DNA of 64,000 bases. Source: Cyrtodaria siliqua. Lineage: Eukaryota > Mollusca > Bivalvia > Adapedonta > Hiatellidae. The stretch lies in assembly GCA_037043455.1 (NCBI GenBank), contig JAWPHD010001230.1, positions 1 through 64,000 of the forward strand, in the 5' to 3' direction. Numbering within the stretch: the stretch's first letter is position 1; every line of letters starts with the position of its first letter. The notes beneath the pieces were generated by a model. The model saw nothing but the letters and a program-made list of their open reading frames with translations, searched no databases and was not told where the DNA came from. Made by a program: the position numbers and the translations under genes. Below, one piece after another: positions 1 to 12,599 of the stretch.

Positions 1-418
1 TGCTGATAATGTTAAGTAATTCATTTGAAGGCAGATTTTGAATACATACAAAAACAGTGGCATTTTATGGTAAAATCTGTTATTTTGACCCCTGAAAATC
101 ACAAATATCATTTTTGAGTAGATATTGTTTTCAAGATAGCTTCAACTGGTTGAAAATCACATGTTGATGATGAAATCAATTTAAAATCACTTTATTTGAA
201 GCAAAAGATTGAACGGTTGTCGAGATATGGCATTTTGAAGATTCTGGATTTACGCGTTAAAACCGAAGGAATTTTGCTTTAGCCAAAGCTCATTTAAGCC
301 CTCATATTTTGTCGAAAAGGATTGTTCTCTTAAAAAGAATGACATCATTTCTCTCAGATCGAATGTATCAAACAATTTAGCCAGAAAAAAACAACTTCAG
401 TCAGGTTTGAATGTCTCT

Positions 419-885
419 TTAGATCAGACTACACCAATTACCAACCAATCAGAGGGCAGGGAAAAAGTTCCAGGGTAAATTCGGAGCTATTACACAGAAT
501 CTCTTAATTTTGATTGGTTGTCAAGGTAATCAAACCAAAAAATCTTGCTAAAAAAATAAAATTCAACTCTTGAAGAGTACTTATAAAGGTTAAATCATAC
601 ATTTGTGCAATGTATTCATAATGTGTTGCATAATCAAAGAAAGAAGTATATTTTACATTTTCCTCATGTTTCTACATGCAAGTAGGTGGGTCAGCACCAT
701 CCGACCCAAACAGCTTTTTCAAAACATACTCAATGTATGGCTTCTGTATGTTTTTTTGATAAAACTAAGATAGGTCTTTCAAAACAAGTAATAAAAAATA
801 TAGCTTCCTATATTAGGGAACTTAGTACAGAGCTTAGAGCTATAAGGCAGACCTATGGAAAATGAATTGGTGTAGTATGACCTAA
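419..885. mobile_element. MITE-like insert in satellite long unit (copy 1)
   Basis: The left end TTAGATCAGACTACACCAAT is matched at the right end, reverse-complemented, by TTAGGTCATACTACACCAAT, so 18 of 20 terminal bases are inverted repeats. Short-A units lack 465 bp at exactly this place: the sequence GTCTCT joins directly to AAAGATAG, as at 2122-2135. The insert has no transposase, so it would be non-autonomous. No clear target-site duplication is visible, and the superfamily is not assigned. Confidence 0.75.
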
Positions 886-3371
886 AGATAGATTCTGCAC
901 AGGGTAAAAGTGAAAGTAGACATACTTTTTTCCTAACACAATGATTTGAAAGTGTGAGAAATGTTGAATTATGGTGTATATTGAATTTTCTTATAACTCT
1001 TTTCATGGTTTTTAAATATTTAAAAGTTTTATGATGCAACATAGGTAAATTTAAATTCCTTTATTGAGGGTAGTGGACACAAAATTAGCCATACCTGACA
1101 CCTGGTATACAAAATTAGCCTGAAATGCACATGTGTGCCTAGTTAAAGGTATATCTAGTAAGTTTTATTCATTTCTGAGGGCTTTGCATACATTGTTTGG
1201 CAAAAATGTCAGAAAGCGACAATCTACATCTGTCCGAAAAGATGTCGAAAAGCCGCTTTTGTCTGTTTTGAAAAAGATGTTGAGGTAAACTCTGACTTTG
1301 AGTGCATCGCTTCTATACGGTTAGTGTCGATATGCAAATATGTTATGCGGTTTAATACATTTTACAAATTAAATTATTTAGTTGGCAAAAAATATGACCT
1401 TTTGTATGTTTTTCAAAAGTTTTTTTCTACCCAACCCCCTTCATGTAAATGAATTTTCATGGATCTGTACTTTAAACAGTGCTTATTAGCTGCCTGTTTA
1501 CATGAAAATGACCTGTAGAGATGGTATAAACAATATCTAATAAAAAAATACAAGAAACAGTACAGTAACAGGCAATCCTGTGTAATGAGCATATTGTAAA
1601 ACATGGCATGGCCCTCAAAATGGAGTTGGGGAGGATAGTCTCAGAATTATATTTTGTCATTTCTAAATTGAAAAGTTGCATTTTCTTGATGGTTACACAT
1701 ATAGAACTTGCTGAATAATGTTAAGTAATTCATTTGAAGGCAGATTTTGAATACATACAAAAACAGTGGCATTTTATGGTAAAATCTGTTATTTTGACCC
1801 CTGAAAATCACAAATATCATTTTTGAGTAGATATTGTTTTCAAGATAGCTTCAACTGGTTGAAAATCACATGTTGATGATGAAATCAATTTAAAATCACT
1901 TTATTTGAAGCAAAAGATTGAACGGTTGTCGAGATATGGCATTTTGAAGATTCTGGATTTACGCGTTAAAACCGAAGGAATTTTGCTTTAGCCAAAGCTC
2001 ATTTAAGCCCTCATATTTTGTCGAAAAGGATTGTTCTCTTAAAAAGAATGACATCATTTCTCTCAGATCGAATGTATCAAACAATTTAGCCAGAAAAAAA
2101 CAACTTCAGTCAGGTTTGAATGTCTCTAAAGATAGATTCTGCACAGGGTAAAAGTGAAAGTAGACATACTTTTTTCCTAACACAATGATTTGAAAGTGTG
2201 AGAAATGTTGAATTATGGTGTATATTGAATTTTCTTATAACTCTTTTCATGGTTTTTAAATATTTAAAAGTTTTATGATGCAACATAGGTAAATTTAAAT
2301 TCCTTTATTGAGGGTAGTGGACACAAAATTAGCCATACCTGACACCTGGTATACAAAATTAGCCTGAAATGCACATGTGTGCCTAGTTAAAGGTATATCT
2401 AGTAAGTTTTATTCATTTCTGAGGGCTTTGCATACATTGTTTGGCAAAAATGTCAGAAAGCGACAATCTACATCTGTCCGAAAAGATGTCGAAAAGCCGC
2501 TTTTGTCTGTTTTGAAAAAGATGTTGAGGTAAACTCTGACTTTGAGTGCATCGCTTCTATACGGTTAGTGTCGATATGCAAATATGTTATGCGGTTTAAT
2601 ACATTTTACAAATTAAATTATTTAGTTGGCAAAAAATATGACCTTTTGTATGTTTTTCAAAAGTTTTTTTCTACCCAACCCCCTTCATGTAAATGAATTT
2701 TCATGGATCTGTACTTTAAACAGTGCTTATTAGCTGCCTGTTTACATGAAAATTACCTGTAGAGATGGTATAAACAATATCTAATAAAAAAATACAAGAA
2801 ACAGTACAGTAACAGGCAATCCTGTGTAATGAGCATATTGTAAAACATGGCATGGCCCTCAAAATGGAGTTGGGGAGGATAGTCTCAGAATTATATTTTG
2901 TCATTTCTAAATTGAAAAGTTGCATTTTCTTGATGGTTACACATATAGAACTTGCTGAATAATGTTAAGTAATTCATTTGAAGGCAGATTTTGAATACAT
3001 ACAAAAACAGTGGCATTTTATGGTAAAATCTGTTATTTTGACCCCTGAAAATCACAAATATCATTTTTGAGTAGATATTGTTTTCAAGATAGCTTCAACT
3101 GGTTGAAAATCACATGTTGATGATGAAATCAATTTAAAATCACTTTATTTGAAGCAAAAGATTGAACGGTTGTCGAGATATGGCATTTTGAAGATTCTGG
3201 ATTTACGCGTTAAAACCGAAGGAATTTTGCTTTAGCCAAAGCTCATTTAAGCCCTCATATTTTGTCGAAAAGGATTGTTCTCTTAAAAAGAATGACATCA
3301 TTTCTCTCAGATCGAATGTATCAAACAATTTAGCCAGAAAAAAACAACTTCAGTCAGGTTTGAATGTCTCT

Positions 3372-3838
3372 TTAGATCAGACTACACCAATTACCAACCA
3401 ATCAGAGGGCAGGGAAAAAGTTCCAGGGTAAATTCGGAGCTATTACACAGAATCTCTTAATTTTGATTGGTTGTCAAGGTAATCAAACCAAAAAATCTTG
3501 CTAAAAAAATAAAATTCAACTCTTGAAGAGTACTTATAAAGGTTAAATCATACATTTGTGCAATGTATTCATAATGTGTTGCATAATCAAAGAAAGAAGT
3601 ATATTTTACATTTTCCTCATGTTTCTACATGCAAGTAGGTGGGTCAGCACCATCCGACCCAAACAGCTTTTTCAAAACATACTCAATGTATGGCTTCTGT
3701 ATGTTTTTTTGATAAAACTAAGATAGGTCTTTCAAAACAAGTAATAAAAAATATAGCTTCCTATATTAGGGAACTTAGTACAGAGCTTAGAGCTATAAGG
3801 CAGACCTATGGAAAATGAATTGGTGTAGTATGACCTAA
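3372..3838. mobile_element. MITE-like insert in satellite long unit (copy 2)
   Basis: Same insert as at 419-885, offset by 2953 bp, in the third satellite unit. Both inverted termini are present. Confidence 0.75.
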
Positions 3839-4889
3839 AGATAGATTCTGCACAGGGTAAAAGTGAAAGTAGACATACTTTTTTCCTAACACAATGATTT
3901 GAAAGTGTGAGAAATGTTGAATTATGGTGTATATTGAATTTTCTTATAACTCTTTTCATGGTTTTTAAATATTTAAAAGTTTTATGATGCAACATAGGTA
4001 AATTTAAATTCCTTTATTGAGGGTAGTGGACACAAAATTAGCCATACCTGACACCTGGTATACAAAATTAGCCTGAAATGCACATGTGTGCCTAGTTAAA
4101 GGTATATCTAGTAAGTTTTATTCATTTCTGAGGGCTTTGCATACATTGTTTGGCAAAAATGTCAGAAAGCGACAATCTACATCTGTCCGAAAAGATGTCG
4201 AAAAGCCGCTTTTGTCTGTTTTGAAAAAGATGTTGAGGTAAACTCTGACTTTGAGTGCATCGCTTCTATACGGTTAGTGTCGATATGCAAATATGTTATG
4301 CGGTTTAATACATTTTACAAATTAAATTATTTAGTTGGCAAAAAATATGACCTTTTGTATGTTTTTCAAAAGTTTTTTTCTACCCAACCCCCTTCATGTA
4401 AATGAATTTTCATGGATCTGTACTTTAAACAGTGCTTATTAGCTGCCTGTTTACATGAAAATGACCTGTAGAGATGGTATAAACAATATCTAATAAAAAA
4501 ATACAAGAAACAGTACAGTAACAGGCAATCCTGTGTAATGAGCATATTGTAAAACATGGCATGGCCCTCAAAATGGAGTTGGGGAGGATAGTCTCAGAAT
4601 TATATTTTGTCATTTCTAAATTGAAAAGTTGCATTTTCTTGATGGTTACACATATAGAACTTGCTGAATAATGTTAAGTAATTCATTTGAAGGCAGATTT
4701 TGAATACATACAAAAACAGTGGCATTTTATGGTAAAATCTGTTATTTTGACCCCTGAAAATCACAAATATCATTTTTGAGTAGATATTGTTTTCAAGATA
4801 GCTTCAACTGGTTGAAAATCACATGTTGATGATGAAATCAATTTAAAATCACTTTATTTGAAGCAAAAGATTGAACGGTTGTCGAGATA

Positions 4890-5082
4890 AGCACCATCCG
4901 ACCCAAACAGCTTTTTCAAAACATACTCAATGTATGGCTTCTGTATGTTTTTTTGATAAAACTAAGATAGGTCTTTCAAAACAAGTAATAAAAAATATAG
5001 CTTCCTATATTAGGGAACTTAGTACAGAGCTTAGAGCTATAAGGCAGACCTATGGAAAATGAATTGGTGTAGTATGACCTAA
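4890..5082. mobile_element. Right-hand remnant of the satellite MITE in the short-B unit
   Basis: In this unit, sequence equivalent to 228-692 of the first unit is missing. The join is ...GTCGAGATA to AGCACCATCC. This leaves only the last ~193 bp of the MITE, including its right terminus. The deletion is also 465 bp, although its endpoints differ from those of short-A units. Confidence 0.75.
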
Positions 5083-7568
5083 AGATAGATTCTGCACAGG
5101 GTAAAAGTGAAAGTAGACATACTTTTTTCCTAACACAATGATTTGAAAGTGTGAGAAATGTTGAATTATGGTGTATATTGAATTTTCTTATAACTCTTTT
5201 CATGGTTTTTAAATATTTAAAAGTTTTATGATGCAACATAGGTAAATTTAAATTCCTTTATTGAGGGTAGTGGACACAAAATTAGCCATACCTGACACCT
5301 GGTATACAAAATTAGCCTGAAATGCACATGTGTGCCTAGTTAAAGGTATATCTAGTAAGTTTTATTCATTTCTGAGGGCTTTGCATACATTGTTTGGCAA
5401 AAATGTCAGAAAGCGACAATCTACATCTGTCCGAAAAGATGTCGAAAAGCCGCTTTTGTCTGTTTTGAAAAAGATGTTGAGGTAAACTCTGACTTTGAGT
5501 GCATCGCTTCTATACGGTTAGTGTCGATATGCAAATATGTTATGCGGTTTAATACATTTTACAAATTAAATTATTTAGTTGGCAAAAAATATGACCTTTT
5601 GTATGTTTTTCAAAAGTTTTTTTCTACCCAACCCCCTTCATGTAAATGAATTTTCATGGATCTGTACTTTAAACAGTGCTTATTAGCTGCCTGTTTACAT
5701 GAAAATGACCTGTAGAGATGGTATAAACAATATCTAATAAAAAAATACAAGAAACAGTACAGTAACAGGCAATCCTGTGTAATGAGCATATTGTAAAACA
5801 TGGCATGGCCCTCAAAATGGAGTTGGGGAGGATAGTCTCAGAATTATATTTTGTCATTTCTAAATTGAAAAGTTGCATTTTCTTGATGGTTACACATATA
5901 GAACTTGCTGAATAATGTTAAGTAATTCATTTGAAGGCAGATTTTGAATACATACAAAAACAGTGGCATTTTATGGTAAAATCTGTTATTTTGACCCCTG
6001 AAAATCACAAATATCATTTTTGAGTAGATATTGTTTTCAAGATAGCTTCAACTGGTTGAAAATCACATGTTGATGATGAAATCAATTTAAAATCACTTTA
6101 TTTGAAGCAAAAGATTGAACGGTTGTCGAGATATGGCATTTTGAAGATTCTGGATTTACGCGTTAAAACCGAAGGAATTTTGCTTTAGCCAAAGCTCATT
6201 TAAGCCCTCATATTTTGTCGAAAAGGATTGTTCTCTTAAAAAGAATGACATCATTTCTCTCAGATCGAATGTATCAAACAATTTAGCCAGAAAAAAACAA
6301 CTTCAGTCAGGTTTGAATGTCTCTAAAGATAGATTCTGCACAGGGTAAAAGTGAAAGTAGACATACTTTTTTCCTAACACAATGATTTGAAAGTGTGAGA
6401 AATGTTGAATTATGGTGTATATTGAATTTTCTTATAACTCTTTTCATGGTTTTTAAATATTTAAAAGTTTTATGATGCAACATAGGTAAATTTAAATTCC
6501 TTTATTGAGGGTAGTGGACACAAAATTAGCCATACCTGACACCTGGTATACAAAATTAGCCTGAAATGCACATGTGTGCCTAGTTAAAGGTATATCTAGT
6601 AAGTTTTATTCATTTCTGAGGGCTTTGCATACATTGTTTGGCAAAAATGTCAGAAAGCGACAATCTACATCTGTCCGAAAAGATGTCGAAAAGCCGCTTT
6701 TGTCTGTTTTGAAAAAGATGTTGAGGTAAACTCTGACTTTGAGTGCATCGCTTCTATACGGTTAGTGTCGATATGCAAATATGTTATGCGGTTTAATACA
6801 TTTTACAAATTAAATTATTTAGTTGGCAAAAAATATGACCTTTTGTATGTTTTTCAAAAGTTTTTTTCTACCCAACCCCCTTCATGTAAATGAATTTTCA
6901 TGGATCTGTACTTTAAACAGTGCTTATTAGCTGCCTGTTTACATGAAAATTACCTGTAGAGATGGTATAAACAATATCTAATAAAAAAATACAAGAAACA
7001 GTACAGTAACAGGCAATCCTGTGTAATGAGCATATTGTAAAACATGGCATGGCCCTCAAAATGGAGTTGGGGAGGATAGTCTCAGAATTATATTTTGTCA
7101 TTTCTAAATTGAAAAGTTGCATTTTCTTGATGGTTACACATATAGAACTTGCTGAATAATGTTAAGTAATTCATTTGAAGGCAGATTTTGAATACATACA
7201 AAAACAGTGGCATTTTATGGTAAAATCTGTTATTTTGACCCCTGAAAATCACAAATATCATTTTTGAGTAGATATTGTTTTCAAGATAGCTTCAACTGGT
7301 TGAAAATCACATGTTGATGATGAAATCAATTTAAAATCACTTTATTTGAAGCAAAAGATTGAACGGTTGTCGAGATATGGCATTTTGAAGATTCTGGATT
7401 TACGCGTTAAAACCGAAGGAATTTTGCTTTAGCCAAAGCTCATTTAAGCCCTCATATTTTGTCGAAAAGGATTGTTCTCTTAAAAAGAATGACATCATTT
7501 CTCTCAGATCGAATGTATCAAACAATTTAGCCAGAAAAAAACAACTTCAGTCAGGTTTGAATGTCTCT

Positions 7569-8035
7569 TTAGATCAGACTACACCAATTACCAACCAATC
7601 AGAGGGCAGGGAAAAAGTTCCAGGGTAAATTCGGAGCTATTACACAGAATCTCTTAATTTTGATTGGTTGTCAAGGTAATCAAACCAAAAAATCTTGCTA
7701 AAAAAATAAAATTCAACTCTTGAAGAGTACTTATAAAGGTTAAATCATACATTTGTGCAATGTATTCATAATGTGTTGCATAATCAAAGAAAGAAGTATA
7801 TTTTACATTTTCCTCATGTTTCTACATGCAAGTAGGTGGGTCAGCACCATCCGACCCAAACAGCTTTTTCAAAACATACTCAATGTATGGCTTCTGTATG
7901 TTTTTTTGATAAAACTAAGATAGGTCTTTCAAAACAAGTAATAAAAAATATAGCTTCCTATATTAGGGAACTTAGTACAGAGCTTAGAGCTATAAGGCAG
8001 ACCTATGGAAAATGAATTGGTGTAGTATGACCTAA
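7569..8035. mobile_element. MITE-like insert in satellite long unit (copy 3)
   Basis: Same insert as at 419-885, offset by 7150 bp, in the sixth satellite unit. Both termini are present. Confidence 0.75.
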
Positions 8036-11000
8036 AGATAGATTCTGCACAGGGTAAAAGTGAAAGTAGACATACTTTTTTCCTAACACAATGATTTGAA
8101 AGTGTGAGAAATGTTGAATTATGGTGTATATTGAATTTTCTTATAACTCTTTTCATGGTTTTTAAATATTTAAAAGTTTTATGATGCAACATAGGTAAAT
8201 TTAAATTCCTTTATTGAGGGTAGTGGACACAAAATTAGCCATACCTGACACCTGGTATACAAAATTAGCCTGAAATGCACATGTGTGCCTAGTTAAAGGT
8301 ATATCTAGTAAGTTTTATTCATTTCTGAGGGCTTTGCATACATTGTTTGGCAAAAATGTCAGAAAGCGACAATCTACATCTGTCCGAAAAGATGTCGAAA
8401 AGCCGCTTTTGTCTGTTTTGAAAAAGATGTTGAGGTAAACTCTGACTTTGAGTGCATCGCTTCTATACGGTTAGTGTCGATATGCAAATATGTTATGCGG
8501 TTTAATACATTTTACAAATTAAATTATTTAGTTGGCAAAAAATATGACCTTTTGTATGTTTTTCAAAAGTTTTTTTCTACCCAACCCCCTTCATGTAAAT
8601 GAATTTTCATGGATCTGTACTTTAAACAGTGCTTATTAGCTGCCTGTTTACATGAAAATGACCTGTAGAGATGGTATAAACAATATCTAATAAAAAAATA
8701 CAAGAAACAGTACAGTAACAGGCAATCCTGTGTAATGAGCATATTGTAAAACATGGCATGGCCCTCAAAATGGAGTTGGGGAGGATAGTCTCAGAATTAT
8801 ATTTTGTCATTTCTAAATTGAAAAGTTGCATTTTCTTGATGGTTACACATATAGAACTTGCTGAATAATGTTAAGTAATTCATTTGAAGGCAGATTTTGA
8901 ATACATACAAAAACAGTGGCATTTTATGGTAAAATCTGTTATTTTGACCCCTGAAAATCACAAATATCATTTTTGAGTAGATATTGTTTTCAAGATAGCT
9001 TCAACTGGTTGAAAATCACATGTTGATGATGAAATCAATTTAAAATCACTTTATTTGAAGCAAAAGATTGAACGGTTGTCGAGATATGGCATTTTGAAGA
9101 TTCTGGATTTACGCGTTAAAACCGAAGGAATTTTGCTTTAGCCAAAGCTCATTTAAGCCCTCATATTTTGTCGAAAAGGATTGTTCTCTTAAAAAGAATG
9201 ACATCATTTCTCTCAGATCGAATGTATCAAACAATTTAGCCAGAAAAAAACAACTTCAGTCAGGTTTGAATGTCTCTAAAGATAGATTCTGCACAGGGTA
9301 AAAGTGAAAGTAGACATACTTTTTTCCTAACACAATGATTTGAAAGTGTGAGAAATGTTGAATTATGGTGTATATTGAATTTTCTTATAACTCTTTTCAT
9401 GGTTTTTAAATATTTAAAAGTTTTATGATGCAACATAGGTAAATTTAAATTCCTTTATTGAGGGTAGTGGACACAAAATTAGCCATACCTGACACCTGGT
9501 ATACAAAATTAGCCTGAAATGCACATGTGTGCCTAGTTAAAGGTATATCTAGTAAGTTTTATTCATTTCTGAGGGCTTTGCATACATTGTTTGGCAAAAA
9601 TGTCAGAAAGCGACAATCTACATCTGTCCGAAAAGATGTCGAAAAGCCGCTTTTGTCTGTTTTGAAAAAGATGTTGAGGTAAACTCTGACTTTGAGTGCA
9701 TCGCTTCTATACGGTTAGTGTCGATATGCAAATATGTTATGCGGTTTAATACATTTTACAAATTAAATTATTTAGTTGGCAAAAAATATGACCTTTTGTA
9801 TGTTTTTCAAAAGTTTTTTTCTACCCAACCCCCTTCATGTAAATGAATTTTCATGGATCTGTACTTTAAACAGTGCTTATTAGCTGCCTGTTTACATGAA
9901 AATGACCTGTAGAGATGGTATAAACAATATCTAATAAAAAAATACAAGAAACAGTACAGTAACAGGCAATCCTGTGTAATGAGCATATTGTAAAACATGG
10001 CATGGCCCTCAAAATGGAGTTGGGGAGGATAGTCTCAGAATTATATTTTGTCATTTCTAAATTGAAAAGTTGCATTTTCTTGATGGTTACACATATAGAA
10101 CTTGCTGAATAATGTTAAGTAATTCATTTGAAGGCAGATTTTGAATACATACAAAAACAGTGGCATTTTATGGTAAAATCTGTTATTTTGACCCCTGAAA
10201 ATCACAAATATCATTTTTGAGTAGATATTGTTTTCAAGATAGCTTCAACTGGTTGAAAATCACATGTTGATGATGAAATCAATTTAAAATCACTTTATTT
10301 GAAGCAAAAGATTGAACGGTTGTCGAGATATGGCATTTTGAAGATTCTGGATTTACGCGTTAAAACCGAAGGAATTTTGCTTTAGCCAAAGCTCATTTAA
10401 GCCCTCATATTTTGTCGAAAAGGATTGTTCTCTTAAAAAGAATGACATCATTTCTCTCAGATCGAATGTATCAAACAATTTAGCCAGAAAAAAACAACTT
10501 CAGTCAGGTTTGAATGTCTCTAAAGATAGATTCTGCACAGGGTAAAAGTGAAAGTAGACATACTTTTTTCCTAACACAATGATTTGAAAGTGTGAGAAAT
10601 GTTGAATTATGGTGTATATTGAATTTTCTTATAACTCTTTTCATGGTTTTTAAATATTTAAAAGTTTTATGATGCAACATAGGTAAATTTAAATTCCTTT
10701 ATTGAGGGTAGTGGACACAAAATTAGCCATACCTGACACCTGGTATACAAAATTAGCCTGAAATGCACATGTGTGCCTAGTTAAAGGTATATCTAGTAAG
10801 TTTTATTCATTTCTGAGGGCTTTGCATACATTGTTTGGCAAAAATGTCAGAAAGCGACAATCTACATCTGTCCGAAAAGATGTCGAAAAGCCGCTTTTGT
10901 CTGTTTTGAAAAAGATGTTGAGGTAAACTCTGACTTTGAGTGCATCGCTTCTATACGGTTAGTGTCGATATGCAAATATGTTATGCGGTTTAATACATTT

Positions 11001-11765
11001 TACAAATTAAATTATTTAGTTGGCAAAAAATATGACCTTTTGTATGTTTTTCAAAAGTTTTTTTCTACCCAACCCCCTTCATGTAAATGAATTTTCATGG
11101 ATCTGTACTTTAAACAGTGCTTATTAGCTGCCTGTTTACATGAAAATGACCTGTAGAGATGGTATAAACAATATCTAATAAAAAAATACAAGAAACAGTA
11201 CAGTAACAGGCAATCCTGTGTAATGAGCATATTGTAAAACATGGCATGGCCCTCAAAATGGAGTTGGGGAGGATAGTCTCAGAATTATATTTTGTCATTT
11301 CTAAATTGAAAAGTTGCATTTTCTTGATGGTTACACATATAGAACTTGCTGAATAATGTTAAGTAATTCATTTGAAGGCAGATTTTGAATACATACAAAA
11401 ACAGTGGCATTTTATGGTAAAATCTGTTATTTTGACCCCTGAAAATCACAAATATCATTTTTGAGTAGATATTGTTTTCAAGATAGCTTCAACTGGTTGA
11501 AAATCACATGTTGATGATGAAATCAATTTAAAATCACTTTATTTGAAGCAAAAGATTGAACGGTTGTCGAGATATGGCATTTTGAAGATTCTGGATTTAC
11601 GCGTTAAAACCGAAGGAATTTTGCTTTAGCCAAAGCTCATTTAAGCCCTCATATTTTGTCGAAAAGGATTGTTCTCTTAAAAAGAATGACATCATTTCTC
11701 TCAGATCGAATGTATCAAACAATTTAGCCAGAAAAAAACAACTTCAGTCAGGTTTGAATGTCTCT

Positions 11766-12231
11766 TTAGATCAGACTACACCAATTACCAACCAATCAGA
11801 GGGCAGGGAAAAAGTTCCAGGGTAAATTCGGAGCTATTACACAGAATCTCTTAATTTTGATTGGTTGTCAAGGTAATCAAACCAAAAAATCTTGCTAAAA
11901 AAATAAAATTCAACTCTTGAAGAGTACTTATAAAGGTTAAATCATACATTTGTGCAATGTATTCATAATGTGTTGCATAATCAAAGAAAGAAGTATATTT
12001 TACATTTTCCTCATGTTTCTACATGCAAGTAGGTGGGTCAGCACCATCCGACCCAAACAGCTTTTTCAAAACATACTCAATGTATGGCTTCTGTATGTTT
12101 TTTTGATAAAACTAAGATAGGTCTTTCAAAACAAGTAATAAAAAATATAGCTTCCTATATTAGGGAACTTAGTACAGAGCTTAGAGCTATAAGGCAGACC
12201 TATGGAAAATGAATTGGTGTAGTCTGACCTA
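11766..12231. mobile_element. MITE-like insert at the right edge of the satellite (copy 4)
   Basis: Same insert, but with its own right-end variant (CTGACCTAC instead of ATGACCTAA). Beyond it the sequence no longer resembles the satellite. The right end of the array therefore coincides with the right end of the MITE. Confidence 0.7.
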
Positions 12232-12232
12232 C

Positions 12233-12599
12233 AGGTGTAGTACACCCATTGCAATACAGGAAATGGCGTCAATAAATAATTCTCATTTCTTTTTGTAAAA
12301 AAAGGCATTTTCACTAATTTAAAGTGCTATTTTTGGTTTATATCACATTGTTGATCTATTTGTTACATTTTTCAAGCATTGCCATGTTAAAATGTGAGTT
12401 TTGAATTTATTTTGCTTATATGGAAATGAGTGTATGAATACAATATTATGGCATCTCAGTGTTTATTTCTTAAAATAAGAAGTTCTTTCTTAGAAGATAC
12501 ATGACCCCCATTTTTCTGTGGATTTTTTGGCAGCATAAATGTCATTTGTGATGAGAATGTACGGTGGGAATACTCTGAAGTTTGTGCTGAGCAGAGTCT
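12233..12599. other. AT-rich spacer, nothing recognised
   Basis: Unique-looking AT-rich sequence between the satellite edge and the ~340-bp repeat. No long open frame, RNA gene or repeat was seen. Confidence 0.5.

Larger units (their letters stand above)
1..12232. repeat. Tandem satellite array, 1709-bp long and 1244-bp short units
   Basis: Nine consecutive units, marked by the motif TTAAGTAATT at 12, 1721, 2965, 4674, 5918, 7162, 8871, 10115 and 11359. The order is long, short-A, long, short-B, short-A, long, short-A, short-A, long (cut off at its right end). Long units are 1709 bp and every short unit is 1244 bp. Copies look almost identical by eye. One marker is a G-to-T change near 2752 and 6949, shared by the short-A units starting at 1721 and 5918. 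The array runs off the left edge. Small open frames of 60-87 codons recur in each unit on the minus strand, have no recognisable domain and are probably chance. Near-identity implies recent expansion or homogenisation. Confidence 0.95.

Noticed and set aside
779..12314. Recurrent 60-87 codon minus-strand frames in each satellite unit
   Set aside because: They repeat only because the satellite repeats, overlap each other in different frames, and have no domain or promoter context. One nearby base change removes a frame without other effect.
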